Positions 1 to 11,076 of a DNA stretch of 54,258 bases are shown here, piece by piece. The DNA lies in NCBI GenBank assembly GCA_947625655.1, contig CANQPD010000003.1, positions 1 to 54,258 on the forward strand, written 5' to 3'. A model generated the notes under the pieces. It had not been told where the DNA came from. It was given only the letters and a program-made list of their open reading frames with translations, and did not search any database. Numbering within the stretch: position 1 is the stretch's first letter; each line of letters starts with the position of its first letter. A program made the position numbers and the translations under genes. The stretch is from an uncultured Dysosmobacter sp. (lineage in GTDB: Bacteria > Bacillota > Clostridia > Oscillospirales > Oscillospiraceae).

Positions 1-77
1 TGTTGGCTTTTCGGTCCTGCTCAATCAGCAGCTTCAAAGCCTCCACCGCCACCCGGACGGCGGCGCTGGTGTCCTCG
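1..77 (-). repeat. Duplicated tail of the nucleoside phosphorylase gene, cut by window start
   Basis: Bases 1-77 are identical to 218-294, which is the 3' coding end of the adjacent nucleoside phosphorylase gene. The identity stops abruptly at 77/294. The copy runs off the left edge, so its full length and any start are unknown. It has no start codon here and is probably a non-functional gene tail left by a duplication. The hairpin train 78-212 lies between the two copies. Confidence 0.9.
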
Positions 78-212
78 TCTCCCCATGGGACCAGTCCCAT
101 GGGGCCCCTCTGCTTTCATTCAAATCGGCCGAAGTGAATTCGGCCGATTTCAAGGTTTTGCTTTCAGCAAAACACTTGGCGCCGGACTCCCGGCGAGATT
201 CGCTCGGACACC
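78..212. repeat. Hairpin train: consecutive short palindromes
   Basis: This spacer is made of adjacent hairpins with no coding sequence between them: a 10-bp stem CCCCATGGGA/TCCCATGGGG with a 4-nt loop; an 11-bp stem AAATCGGCCGA/TCGGCCGATTT with a 7-nt loop; an 8-bp stem GTTTTGCT/AGCAAAAC; a 6-bp stem CGCCGG/CCGGCG; and a short CGAG/CTCG. It follows directly on the phosphorylase stop codon, so one stem may end its transcript. The multi-hairpin build resembles four other spacers in the window. Confidence 0.8.
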
Positions 213-986
213 TTACTTGTTGGCTTTTCGGTCCTGCTCAATCAGCAGCTTCAAAGCCTCCACCGCCACCCGGACGGCGGCGCTGGTGTCCTCGCTCATC
301 TTCTGGTCCAGGCCCGCAGCCTCCCGCTCCTGGTTCCAGATGACGTGGAAGCAGGAGCCGCAGCGGCAGCCCAGGGCCGACGCCACCACGAACAGCGCGG
401 CGGACTCCATCTCGCTGGCCTTGACCCCCAGGCGCTTCCAGCTCTCCCACCTGGCTTTCAGCTCACAGGAGACCGGGGAGGCCTCGGGGCTGTGCTGGCC
501 ATAGAAGCTGTCCTTGCACTGGACCACGCCGGTATGTAGGGGCAGTCCCAGATTTCCCGCCGCCTGGGCCAGGCAGTTGGTGACATCCAGATCCGGCACC
601 GCCGGGAACTCGATGGGGGCGTACTCCAGGCTGGTGTGCTCATACCGGATGGCCCCGGTGGCCACCACGATGTCGCCGGACTGGACGTCCAGGTCAATGC
701 CGCCGCAGGTGCCGGTGCGGATGAAGGTGTCCGCGCCGCACTTGTGGAGCTCCTCCATGGCGATGGCGGCGGAGGGCCCGCCGATGCCGGTGGAGCAGGC
801 GGTGACCTTCTCCCCCAGCAGGGTGCCGGTCCAGACGTTGAATTCCCGGTTCTGGGCCACAGGATGGGCGTCGTCAAACAGGGCGGCGATGGCGGGCACC
901 CGGCCCGGGTCGCCGGGCAGGATGCAGTAGCGCCCCACATCGCCGGGGACGCAGTGGATGTGGAATTGCTTTTCAAGCTCTTGCAT
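213..986 (-). CDS. udp: Nucleoside phosphorylase (uridine phosphorylase-like)
   Basis: A protein of about 257 residues of the PNP/UDP phosphorylase superfamily, which cleaves a nucleoside with phosphate to free base and ribose-1-phosphate in the cytoplasm. Seen: an early ILPGDPGR phosphate-binding segment, a central RTGTCGGI segment of the kind that binds phosphate and base, and a late [10 protein letters not shown] segment, the ribose-binding Met-Glu pair of the family. I start at the ATG at 986 because GAGGTG lies 6 nt before it; an in-frame GTG at 995 is the alternative. The last 77 bp of the coding end are duplicated beyond a hairpin train. Uridine is the likeliest substrate, but purine use cannot be excluded. 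Confidence 0.85.
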   Translation of the reverse strand: MQELEKQFHIHCVPGDVGRYCILPGDPGRVPAIAALFDDAHPVAQNREFNVWTGTLLGEKVTACSTGIGGPSAAIAMEELHKCGADTFIRTGTCGGIDLDVQSGDIVVATGAIRYEHTSLEYAPIEFPAVPDLDVTNCLAQAAGNLGLPLHTGVVQCKDSFYGQHSPEASPVSCELKARWESWKRLGVKASEMESAALFVVASALGCRCGSCFHVIWNQEREAAGLDQKMSEDTSAAVRVAVEALKLLIEQDRKANK

Positions 987-995
987 AACAGGCAC

Positions 996-1165
996 CTCAC
1001 TTTTCTTTCATTGCGGCGTTTCCGCCAGATTTTCAGGGTGTCCCCCGTCAGACGGTAGACCGTCCAATCAGACATAGGTTCCGTCGGTTCCCGGATGAAC
1101 TGTAAGATCAGGGGGTGTGGCGGATTCAATTGCGTATAGGAAGGTTAGTTTCATGGGGGTACTCC
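996..1165 (-). other. Short spacer with two tiny ORFs
   Basis: On the minus strand an ATG at about 1154 opens a 28-codon frame ending in TGA. A second frame starting MSDWTVYRLTGDTLKIW runs into the phosphorylase start. Neither has a recognisable family, and both could be chance or remnants of a lost gene. No terminator or clear promoter was seen. Confidence 0.25.
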
Positions 1166-1579
1166 TTATTTCTTGCCTTTACGGCATTGCTTCTTTTTTC
1201 GCCCAACACGCCCATACCACTCCGCATAAATAAAAGCAGCCACATATCCAACCGCCCAGCAGATCAGCCATACTTTTGATATTTCTATGCTCACAGCACG
1301 CAGAAACACAAAAACTATGAAACCAACTACCAAAAGAAACCACAGGTATACATGACGAGGTCCGCGAAATGCAGAGACCTCTACACGCGCCCTCTGTTCC
1401 TGCGGCAGCCGCCAATTCAACACCGCCGCGATCCCCAGCAAAACAGCGCTGGGGAGAAGCGCGATGCCAGCTGCCGGTTCCCCTCCCCATTCCACCAGTA
1501 CTCTGAAGAGCATCGCTGCCAGCACAGCGGCCGCGATGCCCGCTTTTTCAAATGCAGCACTCCAGTTTCTCTTTTTCAC
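1166..1579 (-). CDS. Small multi-pass membrane protein, function unknown
   Basis: A 137-residue protein with about four hydrophobic segments: near residues 12-26, 35-55, 76-95 and 102-120. A basic tail ends in Lys-rich residues, as expected for a cytoplasmic C-terminus. The start is a GTG at 1579 with GAGG five bases upstream. It begins 7 nt after the mutS2 stop on the same strand, so it is probably the last gene of the mutS2 transcript. I recognise no family, and no catalytic motif is visible. Confidence 0.65.
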   Translation of the reverse strand: MKKRNWSAAFEKAGIAAAVLAAMLFRVLVEWGGEPAAGIALLPSAVLLGIAAVLNWRLPQEQRARVEVSAFRGPRHVYLWFLLVVGFIVFVFLRAVSIEISKVWLICWAVGYVAAFIYAEWYGRVGRKKKQCRKGKK

Positions 1580-1586
1580 AATATCC

Positions 1587-3980
1587 TCATTTCAGCGTCA
1601 CCACCGTCACGCCGCTCTCGCCCTCGCCGTAGACGCCCAGGCGGAAGTCCTTGACGGCCTTGTTCCGCCGCAGGATGTCGTGGACGGCCTTCCGCAGGGC
1701 GCCGGTGCCCTTGCCGTGGATGATGGTGACGGTCTCCAGGTGCCCCATGACGGCGGCGGAGATAAAGTTCTCCACCACGCCCTCGGCCTCCAGGGTCTCC
1801 AGCCCCCGGATATCCAGCTCCCGGGGCGCGGAGGTCCGCAGCACCCGGCCGGCGCCCTGCCGGACGGTGACGGCAGGGTTCTTCTTTTTCGCCGCCCGCT
1901 CGTCATCCTCAATAAGCCGCACCTCGTCGGCCCTGGCCTTCATCTTCAGGATGCCGGACTTCAATTGCAAGGTGCCGTCCCTGCCCACGGACACCACCTC
2001 CGCCGGGGTGCGGACGCCGGGGATCTCCACCAGGTCTCCCTCCCGGATGGGCCGGCTGGGCTTGGGGATGGGCTCCTGACGGGCGTCATGCTTCGTCACG
2101 GCGTCCTCTGCCTCGTTCAGCATCCGGCGCAGCTCCGCCCGGGCTTCGTTTTCGTTCTGCATCCGCTCGGCTTTTGCCTGGGCCTTCCGCATTTCGCCAA
2201 GCTCCGCGAACACCTGGTCGGCGGCAGACCGGGCGTCCCGCAGGATGCGCTTGGCCTCCGCCTCGCCCCGGCTGCGGGCGTTCTCCTTGGCCCGCTCCAT
2301 CTGCTGGCGGAACTCCCGGGCCTTGCGGGCGTCCTCCTCCCGCTGGCGGTACAGCCGGTCCGCCTCCTGCTCCCGCTTCTCCAGGGCCTGGCGCTTGGCC
2401 TCCAGCTGGGTCAGGATGTCCTCGAACCGGACGCTCTCACCGCTCATCTGCACCTTGGCGGCCTCGATGACCCCGTCCGGCAGGCCCAGCCGCTTGGAGA
2501 TGGCGAAGGCGTTGGACTTGCCGGGGATGCCGATCAGCAGCCGGTAGGTGGGGCTGAGGGTCTCCACATCGAACTCGCAGGAGGCGTTCTCCACCCCGGC
2601 GGTGGTCATGGCGAAGGTCTTCAGCTCTGCGTAATGGGTGGTGGCGGCCACCCGTGCCCCCGCCTGCCGGACGTTCTGGATGACGGCGATGGCCAGGGCC
2701 GCGCCCTCCACGGGGTCGGTGCCCGCCCCCAGCTCGTCGAAGAGGATCAGGCTCTTTTTGTCCGCCTCCGCCAAAATGGCCACAATGTTCACCATGTGGG
2801 CGGAGAAAGTGGACAGGCTCTGTTCGATGCTCTGCTCGTCGCCGATGTCCGCCAGCACCTGCTCGTAGACGGAGACGGCGCTGCGGTCCGCCGCCGGGAT
2901 ATGGAGGCCGCACTGGGCCATCAGGGTCAGCAGGCCCAGGGTCTTGAGGCTGACGGTCTTGCCGCCGGTGTTGGGTCCGGTGATGACCAGGGTGTCGAAG
3001 GCATCCCCCAGCTCGATGTCGATGGGCACCGCCTTTTTGGCGTCCAGCAGGGGGTGGCGGGCCCTGCGGAGGCGGATGGCCCCGTCCCGCCGGATCTCCG
3101 GCCGCACGGCGTCTATCTTGTAACTCAGCTGGCCCCGGGCGAAGATCAGGTCCAGGTGCACCAGGGCGTCGTAGTCCCACTGGATATCCTCCCGGTGGGC
3201 CGCCGCCTCCGCGGACAGCTCCGCCAGGATGCGCTCGATCTCCTTCTGCTCCTTGGCCTCCAGCTCGATCAGCTCGTTGTTGGCCTGGACGACGCCCATG
3301 GGCTCCACAAACAGCGTGGCGCCGGAGGAAGAGATATCGTGCACCAGCCCCGGCAGGTCGCCCCTGTGCTCCGCCTTGACGGGCACCACAAACCGGCCGT
3401 CCCGCTGGGTGATGATGGTCTCCTGCAGGATCTTGCCGTACGTCGGCGAGGAGATGATCCTCTGCAGGATCTGGCGGCTCTTGGCCTGGGCCGCCCGCAT
3501 ATGGCGGCGGATGTCCGCCAGCTCGGTGCTGGCGGCGTCGGCGATGGTGTCCTCGTCCACAATACAGCGCTTGATCTTCTCCTCCAGAAAGCGGTTGCCG
3601 TGGAGGGAGAGGAACAAGTGGTCGATGGCGGTCTTTTCCGCCGCCTCATCGTTGAAATACTCCTTTGCCCGGCGGGCGGCGGTCAGGAGATCGGCGATGG
3701 TCAGCAGCTCCCGGGTGTTCAGACTGCCGCCCCGGTCCGCACGATCCAGAGCTTCCGCCACCGGCTTCACGCCGGAGAAGGACGGACTGCCCCGGAGGCC
3801 GATCATATTCCGGGCCGCGTCGGTCTGATCCAGCAGGCGCAGCACCTCCTCCACTTCCGTCTCAGGCCGGACGCGGAGGGCTTTCTCCTTGGCCTCGGCG
3901 CACACCGCCTGGTCGGACAGCAATTGCAGCACCCGGGGCAGCTCCAGGGTGCGGAGGGATTTTTCAAACAGTTCGCTCAT
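1587..3980 (-). CDS. mutS2: Endonuclease MutS2 / ribosome-collision factor
   Basis: A full-length MutS2 of 797 residues. The middle holds the MutS-type ATPase with Walker A GPNTGGKT near residue 330 and Walker B LFDELGAGTDP near 410. A charged helical stretch follows (about 515-635), then a C-terminal Smr nuclease domain with LDIRG and HGKGTG motifs (about 720-797). The N-terminal mismatch-recognition domains of MutS are absent, as is normal for MutS2. Family members suppress homologous recombination and, in Bacillus, split collided ribosomes. AGGAGA precedes the ATG. It lies among recombination genes (recO, radC) on the same strand. Confidence 0.95.
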   Translation of the reverse strand: MSELFEKSLRTLELPRVLQLLSDQAVCAEAKEKALRVRPETEVEEVLRLLDQTDAARNMIGLRGSPSFSGVKPVAEALDRADRGGSLNTRELLTIADLLTAARRAKEYFNDEAAEKTAIDHLFLSLHGNRFLEEKIKRCIVDEDTIADAASTELADIRRHMRAAQAKSRQILQRIISSPTYGKILQETIITQRDGRFVVPVKAEHRGDLPGLVHDISSSGATLFVEPMGVVQANNELIELEAKEQKEIERILAELSAEAAAHREDIQWDYDALVHLDLIFARGQLSYKIDAVRPEIRRDGAIRLRRARHPLLDAKKAVPIDIELGDAFDTLVITGPNTGGKTVSLKTLGLLTLMAQCGLHIPAADRSAVSVYEQVLADIGDEQSIEQSLSTFSAHMVNIVAILAEADKKSLILFDELGAGTDPVEGAALAIAVIQNVRQAGARVAATTHYAELKTFAMTTAGVENASCEFDVETLSPTYRLLIGIPGKSNAFAISKRLGLPDGVIEAAKVQMSGESVRFEDILTQLEAKRQALEKREQEADRLYRQREEDARKAREFRQQMERAKENARSRGEAEAKRILRDARSAADQVFAELGEMRKAQAKAERMQNENEARAELRRMLNEAEDAVTKHDARQEPIPKPSRPIREGDLVEIPGVRTPAEVVSVGRDGTLQLKSGILKMKARADEVRLIEDDERAAKKKNPAVTVRQGAGRVLRTSAPRELDIRGLETLEAEGVVENFISAAVMGHLETVTIIHGKGTGALRKAVHDILRRNKAVKDFRLGVYGEGESGVTVVTLK

Positions 3981-4020
3981 AACACACTTCTCCTGTCAAG
4001 GCATCTCACTTGATGGGCCC

Positions 4021-4452
4021 TCAATTTTCAGGTTCCGGATCTTCCAGGACCCAGGGCAGATGCAGGTCCAAGCAGCACTGGAAAAACGGCTCCGGGAAAT
4101 TTCGCGGAAAGGGCCCCTGATCTGTGGTAAACCAGACGGCAGCACCCGGTGCCAGCGTCAGCGGCCTATCTCCCCTTTCCAGCAGTCTGCCTGCCAGGTG
4201 GTAAATGGGCAGATACAGCCGTCCGCCATCAGTGGGACCGCACTCAGAGGCATCTTCAGGCTTCCGCAAATCCAGTCCCAGCCGCGCCAGGAATGCTCCC
4301 ACCTCCGGCGGCAAAGTCTCCACCGCGGCAGTAAAATTCCGGCAGTATGCACAGTCGCAGCCGCCAGCAGGCTCCCCGTGTACATGATACCAGTTTCGGG
4401 TAGCCTCTACATCCACTTCCAAATGATAGGGGCCGCATACAAATTCCGTCAT
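4021..4452 (-). CDS. Hypothetical protein with a Cys-rich CDCAYC motif
   Basis: A soluble protein of about 143 residues. The start at 4452 is chosen because AAAGGA lies at proper distance from this ATG; a longer frame to 4506 has no ribosome site. Near residue 32 it carries CDCAYC preceded by two His within a few residues, which could bind a metal, but this is only a visual reading. No signal peptide or membrane segment is seen. The stop lies about 40 nt upstream of mutS2 on the same strand, so they may share a transcript. I do not recognise the family beyond conserved hypothetical proteins of Clostridia. Confidence 0.65.
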   Translation of the reverse strand: MTEFVCGPYHLEVDVEATRNWYHVHGEPAGGCDCAYCRNFTAAVETLPPEVGAFLARLGLDLRKPEDASECGPTDGGRLYLPIYHLAGRLLERGDRPLTLAPGAAVWFTTDQGPFPRNFPEPFFQCCLDLHLPWVLEDPEPEN

Positions 4453-4509
4453 ATTCCATTCCTTTTTGTATAAATTCGGCAGGATCTTACAAAATGTAAA
4501 CCACAAATC

Positions 4510-4735
4510 GTGGGTATGCGGCGGGCCGAGTCGTCCCGCCCTACGGGTAGTTGGTCTTCGGAAAATGCTTACAAGCCGATCTCCGGCCTAAGAGCCGCCG
4601 CTTTGCGGCGGTTGGCCTCCGAAAGGCGGCCTGCGGACCGCGCTGCGGGCATCACGGGCCGATGTGGGCATCGGCCCCTACGGAGCCTCCGCATCCGCGC
4701 AGGGAGCGGTGCCTGCGCCGCCCCGCTGTCCCCGG
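4510..4735. repeat. Hairpin train with REP-type palindromes
   Basis: The spacer between recO and the next gene is built of palindromes: a GTAGGGCGGG...CCCGCC-type element at about 4518-4545 (read on the minus strand); a 26-bp module at 4588-4613 with stem CCGCCGC/GCGGCGG; and GGGCCGATG/CATCGGCCC at about 4660-4685 followed by CCTACGG. The 26-bp module occurs again, inverted and exact, at 10359-10384. The GTAGGGGC...GCCC type recurs at 10047-10073, 16404, 16571 and 47813. Confidence 0.8.
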
Positions 4736-5494
4736 TCACGGCTGTAAGCTCTTGTAAAAGTCCAGCGTCTTGAACCCCCGCTCCAGCTGGGCCGCCGCGA
4801 AGGCCTCCGCCGCATCGGAGAGACGCCGCAGCGGCTCCGGCCCCAGCTTAAAGGAATACAGCCGCTTCGGGTCGCCGTAAATGATATGCCGCAGGGCCGC
4901 CAGAGAGTCCCGGCACAGCGGCATGGACAAGGCGCTCTCCTTCACACCGCACTTCCGGCACCGCAGCACGCCCTGCACCACGTCCAGCAGGGGCTGCTCC
5001 GGGTCGGGGCAGCCGCAGTAGGCGCAGCCGTCGGCCAGGGGCTCATAGCCCGCCAGGCACAGCAGCTTCACTTCAAAGGCGGGCTTCACCAGGGCCGGCG
5101 GCTTATGTAAAGTGGAAAGGGCATACAGGCCGTTCAGCAGATGACGCAGAAGATCATCCGACGCCGTCTCCTCCGTGGTGACGGCCTCCGTCAGCTCCGC
5201 GAAGTAAAAGCCCAGGGCCATGGCGTCCAGGTCGCTCCGCAGCCCGCTCCACAGCTCCAGCGTGGAGCCCTCGTTGGCATAGTACCAGTCGCCCTTTTGA
5301 TAGAGCGTCCACTCGGACCAGGCCAGGGACTGGGCGCAGGCGGCATACTTGCAGTTCTTCCGCCGGGCGCCCCGGGCGATGACGGAGATCCTGCCCCGGT
5401 CCGCTGTCAGCAGCGTCAGGATCTTATCGGCTTCTTTTGTCTCCGTCTCCCGCAGGACGATGCCCCGGGTGACAATGTACGGCGTGGACGGCAC
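4736..5494 (-). CDS. recO: DNA repair protein RecO
   Basis: A 252-residue RecO with an N-terminal OB-fold (residues about 1-80, with ILTLLTADRGRISVIARGARR) and a helical C-terminal part holding a zinc-finger-like set CAYCGC ... CRKC at about 155-185. RecO anneals SSB-coated DNA and helps load RecA in the RecFOR pathway. The start is a GTG at 5494 with GGGAGGGA five bases upstream. Neighbours yqzL and era give the usual firmicute order era-yqzL-recO. Length and motifs are normal. Confidence 0.93.
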   Translation of the reverse strand: MPSTPYIVTRGIVLRETETKEADKILTLLTADRGRISVIARGARRKNCKYAACAQSLAWSEWTLYQKGDWYYANEGSTLELWSGLRSDLDAMALGFYFAELTEAVTTEETASDDLLRHLLNGLYALSTLHKPPALVKPAFEVKLLCLAGYEPLADGCAYCGCPDPEQPLLDVVQGVLRCRKCGVKESALSMPLCRDSLAALRHIIYGDPKRLYSFKLGPEPLRRLSDAAEAFAAAQLERGFKTLDFYKSLQP

Positions 5495-5522
5495 GCTGCT
5501 CCCTCCCTTCCGGCGAATATGT

Positions 5523-5549
5523 GGGGCGGCGGAGCGGTCCCGCCGCCCG
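5523..5549. repeat. Single GC-rich hairpin between yqzL and recO
   Basis: An 8-bp stem GGCGGCGG/CCGCCGCC with a 7-nt loop lies just after the yqzL stop. There is no T-run, so it is more likely an mRNA-stability or REP-type hairpin than a terminator. Confidence 0.55.
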
Positions 5550-5554
5550 GCGGA

Positions 5555-5662
5555 TCACAGCAGAGGCGGCAGATCCAAGCCCTCCTCCACAGAGCGGTAC
5601 AGCATATAGGCCAGGGGCTCCCCGGTCATGCAGAACAGCTCCCAAAACGGTTCGGCTTCCAT
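5555..5662 (-). CDS. yqzL: YqzL-like small protein
   Basis: A 35-codon gene: ATG at 5662 with a strong AAAAGGAGG site 8 nt upstream and TGA at 5555-5557. The peptide starts MEAEPFWELFCMTGEPLAY and then MLYRS. The W-x-LF-x-x-TG-x-x-x-AY-L pattern matches the firmicute YqzL family, found between era and recO in Bacillus. Position and motif together make the call; the function of the family is unknown. It likely lies in one transcript with era and recO. Confidence 0.8.
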   Translation of the reverse strand: MEAEPFWELFCMTGEPLAYMLYRSVEEGLDLPPLL

Positions 5663-5749
5663 ACGGCAGACCTCCTTTTGGGGATAGTCTGCGGAGAATG
5701 TCGAATTTTATGGGTGGAAAGATGCGGCTAAATTGGGTGGGGAAGGTTT

Positions 5750-6649
5750 TCAGTCGTCGTTATATCCGAAAGAGCGCACATAGTTGACGTTGTCTCTCCA
5801 ATTCTCCTTGACCTTCACCCAGGTTTCCAGATAGACCTTGGTGCCCATGAACTTTTCCATATCATGGCGGGCCAGGGAGCTGATCTTCTTCAGCATCGCC
5901 CCCTGCCTGCCGATGATAATGCCCTTGTGGCTGGCCTTCTCGCAGTAGATGGTGGCGTCCACATCCACCACACCGGAATCTCGCTCGGAAAACTTGGTGA
6001 TCTCCACGGCGGTGCCGTGGGGGATCTCCTTGTCCAGGCACAGCAGCAGCTTTTCCCGCAGCAGCTCGCCCATGACCTGCCGCTCCGGCTGGTCGCTGGT
6101 CTGGCCGTCGGGGAACAGCTGGGGGCCCTCTTCGGCATATTTCCGCAGCTCCTTCATCAAATCGTCCAGGCCGTCTCCGGTGTGGGCGGAGATGGGGATG
6201 ATGGCGTCGAAGCCGTCCCAGGCCTCGTTGTACGCCGCGATGACCGGCAGCAGTGCCGCCGGCTCCACGGTGTCGATCTTGTTGATGCAGAGAATGGCGG
6301 GGATGTGCTCCTCCCGGATGCGCTGGATCAGCGCCAGCTCCGGCCCGCCCACATGGGCGATGGGCTCCACCAGCAGCAGCGCGCAGTCCACATCGCTGAG
6401 GCTGGTAGTGACGACCTTCACCATATAGTCTCCCAGAGCGGACTTGGGCTTGTGGAGGCCCGGAGTGTCCAGCAGGATATACTGGGTGTCGTCCCGGTTC
6501 ACGATGCCGTAGATGCGGTTCCGGGTGGTCTGGGCCTTGTTGGAGACGATGGCGACCTTTTCGCCGACCAATGCGTTGGTCAGGCTGGACTTGCCCACAT
6601 TGGGGCGGCCGCAGACGGTGATCATGGCCACGTTTTTGATGTTTGACAT
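5750..6649 (-). CDS. era: GTPase Era
   Basis: A 299-residue Era. G1 is GRPNVGKS near residues 14-21, followed by a QTTR switch I, DTPG (G3), NKID (G4) and a SAHTGDG G5 region. The C-terminal KH domain (about 215-285) has the GRQGAMLKKI loop that binds the 3' end of 16S rRNA. It assists 30S subunit maturation in the cytoplasm. GAGGA lies upstream of the ATG. It is the first gene of the era-yqzL-recO set. Confidence 0.96.
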   Translation of the reverse strand: MSNIKNVAMITVCGRPNVGKSSLTNALVGEKVAIVSNKAQTTRNRIYGIVNRDDTQYILLDTPGLHKPKSALGDYMVKVVTTSLSDVDCALLLVEPIAHVGGPELALIQRIREEHIPAILCINKIDTVEPAALLPVIAAYNEAWDGFDAIIPISAHTGDGLDDLMKELRKYAEEGPQLFPDGQTSDQPERQVMGELLREKLLLCLDKEIPHGTAVEITKFSERDSGVVDVDATIYCEKASHKGIIIGRQGAMLKKISSLARHDMEKFMGTKVYLETWVKVKENWRDNVNYVRSFGYNDD

Positions 6650-6719
6650 AAGGTGATCCTCAACTTTCTTTTGAGCGTTTTATGATTTTGCCGGGACGCG
6701 GCAAGAACTGCCGCGCCGT

Positions 6720-9545
<2,826 letters not shown>

Positions 9546-9591
9546 GGGTGATTCTGTTCTCCTTAAACAAGCATTCACAAGCATTTGGGAG

Positions 9592-9960
9592 GTCCGCCTT
9601 GGCGGGCGGGGCGAGAGGTTTGCGCCGTGTTGCGGCGTGGGAAATGCACCCCCCATTTTCTTTTTGAGACATCAAAAAGAAAATGCGCCGTGCACGGTGG
9701 AAAAGAAAAAATGTTTCGTCCAAACTTTCTCCATGCTCTGCATGGAGAAAGTTTGGGGATGCGGCGGCTGGAAGCAACGACCGGATAGAACTTGGATGGT
9801 CTCATCCGGCTGCGCTGGACGTTGACGGCGATCCGGCGGTTATGCCGCATTTGTCCCGTAGGTGCAGACTTGAGGGTGCTCATTGCAAGGGCTTCTACCC
9901 CTGGCCCCGCTGACGCTACGGGGGCTGTTATCCTGCGCTGGTGTGTCCTGCGGGGAATGC
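9592..9960 (+). repeat. Left arm of a ~0.4-kb inverted non-coding repeat
   Basis: This arm matches, in reverse complement and with many substitutions, 10085-10503. Shared landmarks in order are GTCCGCC-TGGCGGGCGGG, TGCGCCGTGTTGCGGCG, ATGCACCCCCC, a hairpin with CATTTTCTTTT arms, a second hairpin (CCAAACTTTCTCCATG/CATGGAGAAAGTTTGG, about 9719-9756), TCCGGCTGCGCTGGACGTT and CCCCGCTGACGCT. Open frames here are antisense pairs without ribosome sites, so I treat it as non-coding. Confidence 0.8.
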
Positions 9961-9965
9961 AATTG

Positions 9966-10074
9966 CCTGTAGGGGCCGGTCTCCGGCCTAAGAGCCGCCC
10001 CACCCACATCGGCCCGCTTCTTCCCGCCTTACCCTGGTGCTGAGGGCCGATGTAGGCATCGGCCCCTACGAAGT
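9966..10074. repeat. REP-type palindromes between the inverted arms
   Basis: The gap between the arms holds GTAGGGGCCGG...CCGG (from about 9968), a CTCCGGCCTAAGAGCCGCC string shared with 4581-4599, and GGGCCGATG/CATCGGCCCC followed by TACG at 10047-10073. The last is nearly identical to the palindrome at about 4660-4685. Confidence 0.75.
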
Positions 10075-10084
10075 TGATCCTCCG

Positions 10085-10503
10085 CAACAGCGTGGGACAA
10101 CAGCCAGCGCAGCGTCAGCGGGGCCAGAGGCAGAAGCCCTTACGATAAGCACCATAAAATCCGCGCCTACGCTGCAAATGCGGCATAAACGCCGGATCAC
10201 CGCCAACGTCCAGCGCAGCCGGATAAGGCTTGGCAAGTTTCTGCCAGACATAGCGTGACGGGGGCCGCATCCCCAAACTTTCCCCATGTCCCATGGGGGA
10301 AGTTTGGACAATAGCGGCTTTTCTTTTCACGGAGCCGCAGCGGAGCGTTTCGGAGCGCAACCGCCGCAAAGCGGCGGCTCTTAGCGCGGAGATGACCGTG
10401 CACGGCCCGTTTTCTTTTCGGCGCAACCGAAAAGAAAATGGGGGGGTGCATTCCCCGCGCCGCAACACGGCGCAAACTTCCCGTCCCGCCCGCCAGGGCG
10501 GAC
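10085..10503 (-). repeat. Right arm of the ~0.4-kb inverted repeat
   Basis: The reverse complement of this arm aligns along its whole length with 9592-9960. It contains its own hairpins: CCAAACTTT..CCCCAT / ATGGGGG-AAGTTTGG (about 10272-10310), the 26-bp module at 10359-10384 shared with 4588-4613, and CATTTTCTTTTCGG/CCGAAAAGAAAA-type arms near 10410-10440. Divergence between arms is visibly high, so the duplication is old or the copies arrived separately. Confidence 0.8.
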
Positions 10504-10526
10504 ATCCGACCATCAGGCCGCAAAGT

Positions 10527-10751
10527 TCAGCTTCGGCTGTCGGAGCGCCCCAGCAAATACTCGGTTGTAACACCAAAATAATCCGCCAGGGTGCACAATG
10601 TCAAGGTCGGGATGTTGACTTTTCCAGCCTCTACCCGCCGATAGTGCACTTCTGTGATGTGCAGAAATTCCGCCATTTCTCGTTGGAGAAGCCCCCGCTC
10701 CTTACGCAGTTCCCGGAGCTTTTCCCCTAATATTTTTAATGTCTCCATCAT
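10527..10751 (-). CDS. XRE-family HTH transcriptional regulator
   Basis: A 74-residue protein that is almost only a Cro/C1-type helix-turn-helix: LRELRKERGLLQREMAEFL, then HITEVHYRRVEAGKVNIPTL, and a YFGVTTEYLLG end. It binds DNA as a small dimeric repressor. GAGGAG lies 4 nt before the ATG at 10751, and a second ATG follows directly. Two inverted-repeat boxes in the 82-bp gap to the divergent gene at 10834 are its likely operators, suggesting autoregulation and control of that gene. Confidence 0.85.
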   Translation of the reverse strand: MMETLKILGEKLRELRKERGLLQREMAEFLHITEVHYRRVEAGKVNIPTLTLCTLADYFGVTTEYLLGRSDSRS

Positions 10752-10766
10752 ATTTCTCCTCGACAC

Positions 10767-10815
10767 AGAACATTTAATATTCTATAATGGCATTATGCAG
10801 AACTTTTAATGTTCT
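10767..10815. promoter_or_regulatory. Paired operator-like boxes between divergent genes
   Basis: Two 17-bp inverted repeats: AGAACATTTAATATTCT at 10767-10783 and AGAACTTTTAATGTTCT at 10799-10815. The second has perfect AGAAC/GTTCT half-sites with a 7-bp spacer. Their centres are 32 bp apart, about three helical turns, fitting cooperative binding. They sit between the XRE gene and its divergent neighbour. Confidence 0.65.
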
Positions 10816-10833
10816 ATTTTGTGAGGTGAATTT

Positions 10834-11076
10834 ATGAATTCGATCTACGAAAATCTCTTTGACGGCTACGCCGCCCCATTCCTGCATGACAGTTCCCCTG
10901 CCGTCAGCGCCCTGCTGGCGCCGCTGCCGCTGTCGGGATCCCAGCGGATCGACTTGACGGACGCGCTGAACGCGCTCTTCCTTCAGCAGTCCACCGACGC
11001 CTTCACCGTGGGCCTCCATCTGGGGCTATCCCTGCTCCACGATGATGTCCGCCGTATCCGCCCGCAGCAGGTCTAA
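10834..11076 (+). CDS. Small hypothetical protein, possibly DUF6809-like
   Basis: An 80-residue protein beginning MNSIYENLFDGYAAP and ending with a helical DAFTVGLHLGLSLL segment, which recalls small firmicute DUF6809 proteins; this is a pattern impression, not a match I can test. GAGGTGA lies 6 nt before the ATG. Its 3' end overlaps the convergent deacylase gene by 51 bp, so the last 17 codons also encode the end of the other protein on the opposite strand. Probably repressed by the divergent XRE protein. Confidence 0.6.
   Translation: MNSIYENLFDGYAAPFLHDSSPAVSALLAPLPLSGSQRIDLTDALNALFLQQSTDAFTVGLHLGLSLLHDDVRRIRPQQV

Noticed and set aside
1464..4013. 849-codon open frame on the plus strand
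   Set aside because: It is antisense to mutS2. Its translation is Gly/Leu/His/Gln-rich low complexity, with no domain and no ribosome site.
9575..10576. Several overlapping frames of 70-170 codons in the inverted repeat
   Set aside because: They occur on both strands, overlap one another, lack ribosome sites and merely translate the mirrored repeat.
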